Assembly: GCA_027600665.1 (NCBI GenBank)
Contig: JADGJL010000381.1
Coordinates: forward strand, 1 to 23,365
Source of the DNA: Irineochytrium annulatum
Taxonomy: Eukaryota > Chytridiomycota > Chytridiomycetes > Chytridiales > Chytridiaceae
Length of the DNA stretch: 23,365 nucleotides
Direction of reading: 5' to 3'
Shown here: piece after piece, positions 11,001 to 20,000 of the stretch
Position numbering within the stretch: position 1 is the stretch's first letter
Layout: the number at the start of each line of letters is the position of its first letter
Notes under the pieces: generated by a model
Seen by the model: the letters and a program-made list of their open reading frames with translations, nothing else
The model's database searches: none
Told to the model about the DNA's origin: nothing
Position numbers and translations under genes: made by a program

Positions 11001-14000
11001 TGGTGTCTACGCCTCGGCCGCCGACCAGTATTGCCCGGCCGGTACTACCTGCTGCACAAGCTCGAACTCTTGCGTCTATGTTGGACAGTGCCCCGTCGTC
11101 ACCTACACTGTTACGCCCGCCATTAATACGTACGTCCCGACATATACGCCTGCTCCTATCGCTCAAGTGCCTACGGCTTACATTTACACGCCGCCTACGA
11201 ATATTTGCACCGGAATCCCGGATGGCCACATTTCGTGTCTATCGTCGACTACCTTCAATATTTGCCAGGGTGGAGGTTTGTATCTTGTTGATTGAACATA
11301 CGGCTCAATTTCTTTTTTCTAGTCTTCGCACAGGCGGCGCCCCAGTCTTGTGTTGCCGGCACTGTTTGCTGTACTGCAACGAACAAATGCGATTGGCCTG
11401 GAAACTGCCCGGTTGTCTACAACAACCTGTGCTCGAGCGTGCCCAACAGTAACTTGGTTTGCACGAGCCCGTACACGTTCAACATTTGCACACAAGGAGG
11501 TGAAGCCTTTGCGCTTAAATCGATGTTTCGCAATTTAACCCGTCTTTTTTAGTGTTCGCATCGACCCTCGGCTTTACCTGCATGCCGGGAACCGTTTGTT
11601 GCCAGACGACGAACTCATGCGTTGTGCCCGGCACGTGCCCCAACGGAGGCTACACCTACACGGTAACGATCGCCCCATCGACTGTCTACGTTACGCCAAC
11701 GCCGACAGCCGTCGCCCCGTACGTGATTGTAACGACAACCATGAACCCGTACCCAAACTCGTGTCTCGGCATCCCGGACAACCAAATCTCTTGCAAGAGC
11801 TCCACTAACTTCAATATCTGTCTTAACGGTCAGTTCGTCCAAGCCGCCGACCAGGTCTGTCAGCCGGGTCTCGTCTGCTGCACATACGCAAACAAGTGTT
11901 TGTACCCGAATCAGTGCGCCCCGCTCACGTATACGTACACGTCGTACGTTCTCCCGCCCGCCGCTGTGACGACCTCTACTTCGATGACGATGACTGCGCT
12001 TTCGACTTCGACGGCCACAGTAACCTCGGGCAGCTTAACAACTACCACAGCGTCGACGGTTACGGTCACGGTTGTGACGACATTCACTCCCTCCCCCACA
12101 CCGTGCGCCTCCGTTCCAGACGGTCACATTTATTGTTTGAACGCCATCCAGTTCAACGTTTGCGTTAAAGGAGTCTTCGCTCTCTCGTCGACCCAGGCAT
12201 GCAACCCCGGTCTCGTCTGCTGCGCGGCGACGAACATGTGCGACTGGCCTGGTAACTGCCCTGTCGTCACCGCGAACCTTTGCTCCGGTATCCCCAATGG
12301 CCAACTCTCCTGCACCAGCGCCACCACATTCAACATATGCACGGGCGGTATCTTTGCCTTGACCGTGGATCAAACGTGTCTCCCTGGCCTCCAATGCTGC
12401 GCCGCTCTCAACCAGTGCGTCTACCCTGGTCAATGCCCGACGGGGGTCTTTACAGCTCCAGCCCTGCTGTTGAACCCGGTCGTGCCGCTCCTCCCGGCCC
12501 CGCCGCTCGTTGTTACTATGACCCCGTACCCTGCATCGTGTCTGGGGATCCCGGATAACCACATTTCCTGCTTGACCTCGACGACATTTAATATTTGCTC
12601 CGGTGGAGGTATATAGCGACAAGGAATTTCTGTGCTTGATTTTAACTATATCGCTTTCTAGTCTTCGCCCAGGCACAGGCACAGACGTGTCCCGCGGGTC
12701 TTCAATGCTGCACGGCTTCGAACGCTTGTGTCTACCCCGGGCAATGCCCCGTCGTTACTTACACCGTTGCCACTCCGGCCGCGACTTACGTTCCCACTGT
12801 GATCGCGGCGATGACGTATGCGACACCGACGTATACGCCCGCTATCAACGTGTGTTCGAACATCCCGAATGGTCACATTAGCTGCTTGAGCGCGACTACG
12901 TTCAATATCTGTCAAAACGGAGGTTAGTTTCCATACACTCATTGTATAGACCTATACAGTTTAGATTAATGTTTCTTTTTAGCATTTACGACCTCCCAGT
13001 CTCAGTCGTGCCCGGCTGGTACTGTGTGCTGCACGGCGACAAACTCTTGCAATTGGCCCGGTGACTGCCCCGTGGTTTCCAACAACCTCTGCTACCAGAT
13101 TCCGGATAACCATATATCCTGTACGGGAGCCACGACCTTCAACGTTTGTACCGGAGGTGTCTTCGCCCTCGCTCACGACCAGAGCTGTGTTCCCGGTACT
13201 GTTTGCTGCACTGCCCTCAACCAGTGCGTCTGGCCCGGTTCCTGTCCCGGCGGAGGTTATACTTACACGGTCGCTCTCCCGGCTATTGTCACTCCGACTG
13301 TTGCCGCTGCTGCTGTCCTTGTCACGGCGACCCAAAATCCATACCCCGGCAACTGCGTTGGTATCGCCGACGGTCATATCTCCTGTACGAACAGTACGGC
13401 TTTCAACGTCTGCCTGGGCGGCGTCCCCGCCAGCAATGGAGCTCTTCAAAGCTGCCCGTCCGGTCTCACTTGCTGCACGGCCTCGAACTCCTGTGTCAAC
13501 GCGGGACAGTGCGCCGTCGTTACCTACACGGTTACCAAGCTCAACCCGACCTTCACGCCGGTCCCAACGCCCGTGTACGTTGCCCCTTCAAGTGTGTGCG
13601 CAAATATTCCGGACAACCATATCACCTGTCTCAGCTCATCGACCTTCAACATCTGCTTGGGAGGACAGATGGCTGGTGCTGCGTACCAAACCTGCCCCAC
13701 CGGCACAGTTTGCTGCGCTGCGACAAACAGCTGCAACTGGCCGGGTAACTGTCCTGTTGTCTACGCAAACCTTTGTGCCGGAGTTCCCGACAATCATATT
13801 GCTTGCACCGGCACGACCACGTTTAACATTTGCTTGAGTGGAGGTTTGCATTTGCTGTTTTCTTTTCACGATCGCTAAAGCGTTCAATTGCTAATTCATC
13901 TTAGTCTTTACTGGCGCTGTCGACCAGTCTTGTGTCCCCGGCACCGTCTGCTGTACCGCTACGAACAGCTGCGTCTGGCCTGGGCAGTGCCCGACCGGTA

Positions 14001-17000
14001 CCTACGTAGCTCCGGCTGCTCTTTTGACTCCGTCTTACGTCTACCCGGTCGCTCCTGTTATCGTAACGATGAACCCGTACCCGTATGCTTGTTATGGTAT
14101 TCCGGACAACCACATCGCTTGCTCAAACCAGACTGCGTTTGGTATCTGCATGGGCGGTGTTCTCGCAAGCAACGGTGCTCAGCAAAGCTGCCCGGCGAAC
14201 ATGGTCTGCTGCACGGCTGCCAACGCTTGCTTATACCCTGGTCAATGCCCCGCCGTGACCTACACCGGTACCCCTGCTGCCACCGTTTTCCAGACTATTA
14301 CGGTCACAGCTAGCGCCGCCGTTGCTACGATTCCCGTACCGGCTGCATCTTGTAAAGGTGTTTTGGATAATCATATTACGTGCTACAACCCGACGACATT
14401 TAACATCTGCTTGAACGGAGGTAACTTTATTAGAATGCCGCTATCTAATCTAATCGGAATTTAAAGCGTATTCTTTACCGAATCCGCAGCAGTGTAGTCC
14501 GGGAACGATTTGCTGCACCGCTACCAACCGTTGCGATTGGCCTGGAAACTGCCCCGTCGTTACGAGCAATGCATGCTATAACGTCCCAAACCAGAACATT
14601 GCTTGCACCGGTGTCTCTACGTATAATGTCTGCGTTGGTGGAGGTGAGCTTGGCGCTTGTGTTCCGTTACCTTATTCACTGATGTCGATAAATTTGTAGT
14701 GTTCGCGCTGGCCCTCGATGCTTCGTGTAGCCCCGGCTTTGTTTGCTGTTCATCGACGAACTCTTGTGTCTACCCCGGCCAATGTCCTCAAGGATACTAC
14801 GTTTACCCGCAAACCTTGCAGCCGACCTACACTGCTTACGCATCCCCGACGATCGTCCCGGTTGTAACCACGATCCCGGCCTACACGGGCTCCTGCGCCG
14901 GCATTGCTGATGGTCATATCTCCTGTACCGATTCGGCTACCTTCGGTGTTTGCCTCGGTGGTGTCTTCGCCAGTGGCGGCGCAAAGCAGAAGTGCCAGTC
15001 CGGTCTCACTTGCTGCACCGCCCTCAACCAATGCGTAGCTGCGGGGGCGTGCCCAACCGTTACGTACACCGCTACCCTGATCAACCCCGCCGTTTACGCT
15101 ACTCAGGGGGCGTCAATGTACACTCCGGCCTCAACGGCGTGCGGTTCGATCCCGAACGGCTACATTTCCTGCGTGACGTCGACAACTTTCAACATATGCA
15201 ATAATGGCGTCTTCCCGTCAAACGGTGTTCAGAGCTGTCCATCTGGCACCGTCTGTTGCGCTGCCTCGAACAGCTGCAGCTGGCCTGGAAGCTGCCCGGT
15301 CGTCGTTGGCAACCTGTGCACAAATATTCCGAACAATAACATTGCCTGTACCGGAAGCACGACCTTCAACATCTGCACAAACGGAGGTGAGCCCTCTATT
15401 TTTATTGTAGAACCGGATTTTAATGTAGATAATAGTTTTCGCACATGCTCTCGACCAGTCTTGCCAGCCCGGTCTCGTCTGCTGCACCGCTACGAACTCT
15501 TGCGTGTACCCGGGTCAATGTCCGACTGGCGGTTACGTTGCCCCCGCTGCAATTGCTACACCCGTCGTTTCTCTTGCGTACGCACCTATCACCGCTACTC
15601 TGACCGCTTACCCGAACTCGTGTGCTGGTATTCCCGACAACCACATTGCTTGCAAGAACGCGACCAATTTCAACATTTGCTCCGGAGGACGTTCGTTTAT
15701 TGTTTACATTATTGATCGTGACTAATCCTCGCTTTCAGGGTATGTGATCGCGCCGGATCAGATGTGCCCTGCGGGAACTACTTGCTGCACAAGCTCCAAC
15801 GCGTGTGTCTACCCGGGTCAATGCCCTTCCGTTACCTACACCGTTTCGGCCGTGACGACGACGTACGTTCCGTTGGCAACCCCGGTTGTTGCCACCGTTG
15901 CGTATAATGCTCCAAACTCCGCGTGCCAGAACGTTCCAAACGGTCACATCTCTTGCTTGACGGCGGCGACCTTCAACATCTGCCAGAACGGAGGTTAGAT
16001 AATATTCGATAATGAAGCTTACATATTGTTAGCCTTCTCTTTAACGCAACCGCTCCCTTGTGGTCCGGGGACGGTTTGCTGTACCGCGACTAACAGGTGC
16101 GACCAACCTGGTAACTGCCCGGTCGTCAGCAACAACTTGTGCTACAACGTCCCGAATAACAACATTGCGTGCACCGGACCGACGACGTGGAATGTTTGCT
16201 ACAACGGAGGTAAACGTTCTAACGCCTCGCTACCGATTGCCTGACTCGTTATAAAGTTTTCACAAACTCTTTGGATTCGTCTTGCCAGCCGGGCTTCGTT
16301 TGCTGTACCGCGTTGAACGCTTGCGTTTACCCGGGAACTTGCCCTGGCCCCATTAATGTGGCGATCAATGCACTCTCAAATCCAGTGGCCCTTATTTCTG
16401 GATCTTGTCAAGGCATCCCCGACGGAAGCATCTCATGCATTTCAAATACGACTTTTGGCATCTGTCAATACGGCTGTAAGTTTTTACTTCCGTTTTGTTG
16501 TTTGTTCTGCACTTCTAACGTGCTTTTCCTAGCTTTCTACAACGCACCCGCCCAGTCTTGCGTTGCGGGCACTGTTTGCTGCACTGCTTACAACCAATGT
16601 ATTTGGCCCGGTCAATACTGCCCTTCGATGTACCAGCTTCAGCCCGCCGTGGTCACCGTCACTCCCGTTCCGTATGTTATCGGCGCTTACGTCTACGCCA
16701 CGCCGCTTCCCTATGTGACCGTCACGATTCCGCAAGGCTCGTGCACCGGAGTGCCTAACGGCAACATTGCTTGTCTTACGTCCAACTCGTTTGGTGTCTG
16801 TCAGGGAGGAGGTTCGTCGTAATCGGACCCATGTTGGTTTTAATGATTATTTCTAGTTTTCGCTGCTGGAGCGAACGCTCAGTACTGTCAAGCCAATTTG
16901 ATCTGCTGTCAGTCGATGAATCAGTGTGTGTACCCGGGCCAGTGTCCTGCGGTTGCTACCGTTATTCCGGCGCCTACTCCGATTACAGTAAACGGCGTTG

Positions 17001-20000
17001 TTGTTCCCTACGGGTCTTGCGCGGGTATTCCCAACGGCAACATTGCTTGCTTGACGACATCGACTTTCGGCGTCTGTCTTGGTGGAATGTTCGTGAATTC
17101 CCTGGCGCAAGTGTGCCAGCCCGGCTTGGAGTGCTGTACCGTAACGAATCAGTGCACTTGGCCGGGCACCTGCCCGATCATTGTTGCCCCTCCAGCTATC
17201 GCTGCTACGACGACAGCCTCAAGTGGTACATCAATCCCTGTAAAGAGCACTTTGGGAACCGCGAAGTCTGTTTCGGTATGTGCATTTATTCGATTGTCCG
17301 TGTATCATTGACAAACTTGTTTTAGTCACCGAGCGGAACCTCCACCCCGGCTACTACTACGTCTGCCGCGGCTCCGGCCAATCCCACAAACTTCTATTGT
17401 ATGGGTGGTGACGTCGTGGTTGGAATCAATGGAGGTAGGCCGAGTTTTCAGTAAAGATTAAATATTAACGGATGTTATCATGCAGCCCTTGTGCAGTGCG
17501 GTTCCATCCCGACAAGTCTTTACGGCGGTACTGCATCGCCTAAGAGCTGCATAAACGTTAATAACGTGGCCAACGTCGCTCTCTTTGCCTGCGGTGGAAA
17601 CTGTTGCGAGTCTTTGGGAGGGTGTGTTCAGCCTAATACCAATTGTCCCGCAACGAACCGCGGTCCTCCAGCGGCCGCGCCCTATAGATTTGAAAAGCAC
17701 GTGAAGATTGAGAGCAGGTCTTTCCCGGATTCGTGTGCCTATGTTAAGGACAACCAGATGGCTTGCGCCTCTGCTACGACGTACAACATCTGCCAGAAAG
17801 GAGGTAAGCCTTTTTCTTTGCTCTCTTTTCGCGTGTTTACTCACGTCGATTTTAGCACCCATCTTCGGCACTCAAACCTGCGCCTCGGGCCTCGTCTGCT
17901 GCACCTATCTTAACCAATGCATCTGGCCTAACCAAGTGTGCCCGCCTGCCCCTGGCCCCGCGGCTCAAACCCCTGTCGCTTCGTCGTTACCGTTCGTTGC
18001 CGGTGCGATCGCTGTCAGCGCTGGAGTGCCGATCACCGGAACTTGTACCGGCATTCCCGACGGCCACATTTCTTGTATGACATCTAGCACCTTTGGCATT
18101 TGCCTTGGCGGAGGTTGGTGCATTTTGCTTTTGAGACTATTTCGTGTTTGCCGACCTATGTTCTTTAGTCTTTGCCACGTCTGCCCCGCAGAGTTGTCAA
18201 GCCGGCTTGATTTGCTGCACGGCCACGAATTCCTGCCAGTACCCGAGCTCCTGCCCCGGCACCAACACTGCTTTGGCTACAAATAACTGCGCGGGTATCC
18301 CGGACGGCCAGATTAGCTGCATCTCTACGTCTACGTTCAACATCTGCCAAAACCAGGTGTTCGTTAACGCGCTACCTCAAGTCTGTCAGCCTGGATTGGT
18401 CTGCTGCACATCGCTCAATCAATGCATCAACTCGTACCAAACCTGCCCGGCGGTGGCTCCGACTCCCATAGTTCCTTCTCCGACGGTTACTGTTATTGGT
18501 GTTTACATTCCGACCGTGACGATTACTATGGTTCCGATGGGTTCATGCGTTGGTGTTCCCAACGGCCAAATCGCCTGCAGGACTTCGGTTTCGTTTAATG
18601 TTTGCCAGGGAGGAGGTACAAGTTCTGTTTTCTTTTAGTACCCTAACGAGACATTTTAGTGTTTGCTCTTGCCGCCGACTCCTTCTGCCAGGCCGGCACC
18701 ATCTGCTGCCAGTCGACGAATAGCTGCACGTACCCTTTCAACTGCCCTGGTGCAGCCTACGTTGCTCCTGTCAACCCCTGCGCTGGTGTTCCGGACTTGC
18801 ACATCGCTTGCTTGGACAATACCTTGTTCAATATCTGCCTTAACGGAGGTTCGTTTCTCGTTTAGAATGCTCTTTAATGTTTCCCACCTTTTTGCTGAAC
18901 GTTCAATTAGTCGCTATTCAAGCTCTTCCGCAATACTGTCAAAGCGGCTTCCAGTGCTGCACGGCGGCGAACGCATGTGTTAACCCCGGTCAATGCCCTA
19001 ACCCGAACGTCATTCCGACGATCGCGCCGCAAACGTCCACGTCGACGACAATGACGACGACTACGACCAAGACGCGGACTGGGACGAGAACGAAGACCGC
19101 GACGTCGACGACAGGAACGGCTGTGCCTGCGATCACCCCTAGCTCTTGCGTTGGTATTCCGGATGGTCACATCTCCTGCGTGAACTCGACGTCGTTCGAT
19201 TTCTGTCTCGGACAACGTAAGTTCGCCTCTTCATTCCTGTTGTTCCACACGCCGTCTGACAGAGTTCACTTACTATAGGGTACTTGGGTCTTGGCTTCCA
19301 AAACTGCGCCCCCGGAACTGTTTGTTGCATGACGACGAACCTGTGCGACTGGGCGTACAACTGCCCTGCCCAGCCCGTTACGGCAGTTGCATCGCCGTCC
19401 AGCCCTTGTCTTGCCATCCCGGACGGCCGCATTTCCTGTAAATCGCCTACTACGTTCAATGTCTGCCTCCACGGAAGTAAGTTCGGTGACTTGTCTAATC
19501 ACGGTTGGCTAACCTCTATTCAGTGTTCTCGACGACTGCCGATCAGCAGTGCCAGCCTGGTCTGCAGTGCTGTACCTATCTTAACCAGTGCGTCTACCCG
19601 GGAGGATGTCCTATCCCCAATGTTTATCCCACGATCTCCACAATCGGTACTGTCGGAAGTGTCGGTACCGTGTCGGTGACTTGTGCCGGCGTACCTAATG
19701 GCAACATTGTCTGCACGAGCTTATCGACCTTCACCACGTGTTTGAACGGAGCTATTGCTTCTACCGCCAGCCAGAACTGCCCTGCCGGTCTCGTGTGTTG
19801 CGCCGCCACAAATTCGTGCAACTACTTGTCGGCCTGCCCGTCAGCAGCCAACCTCCCGTCGGGCACTACTATCGGTCCGCTCGCAAACCCGTGCGCTGGT
19901 CAGCCGGCGAACGCGATTGTGTGTACGGGCCCAAACTCGTTCAACTACTGTAGCAACGGCATCCTTTTGTCAACCCCGAGCCAGAGCTGTGCGGCGGGTA

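Larger units (their letters stand above)
6121..16342 (+). repeat. Modules 4-42: A-B-C three-module higher-order repeat
   Basis: The modules cycle through three types. A has TTFNICQGG and ends WPGNCPVVxNL, running directly into the next Cys. B has xIPxGHISCTGxTTFNICTGGVFA, DQxC and VYPGQCPxGxY, then a linker with NPYPN. C has HIACKN(S/A)TNF and GQCPVVTYTVT, then a linker. A-type modules are numbers 4, 7, 10, 13, 14, 17, 20, 23, 26, 29, 32, 35, 38 and 41, so the cycle runs 13 times with one extra A (13 and 14 adjacent). One cycle is about 240-260 residues. The unit of expansion was therefore mostly three modules, not one. Confidence 0.85.

Noticed and set aside
7660..12682. Long minus-strand open frames (for example 10321-11229, 12035-12682, 7660-8292)
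   Set aside because: They run antisense to the module array. Their Arg/Asp/Val-rich composition is the mirror of GC-rich repeated exons, and the plus-strand cysteine pattern explains the DNA fully.
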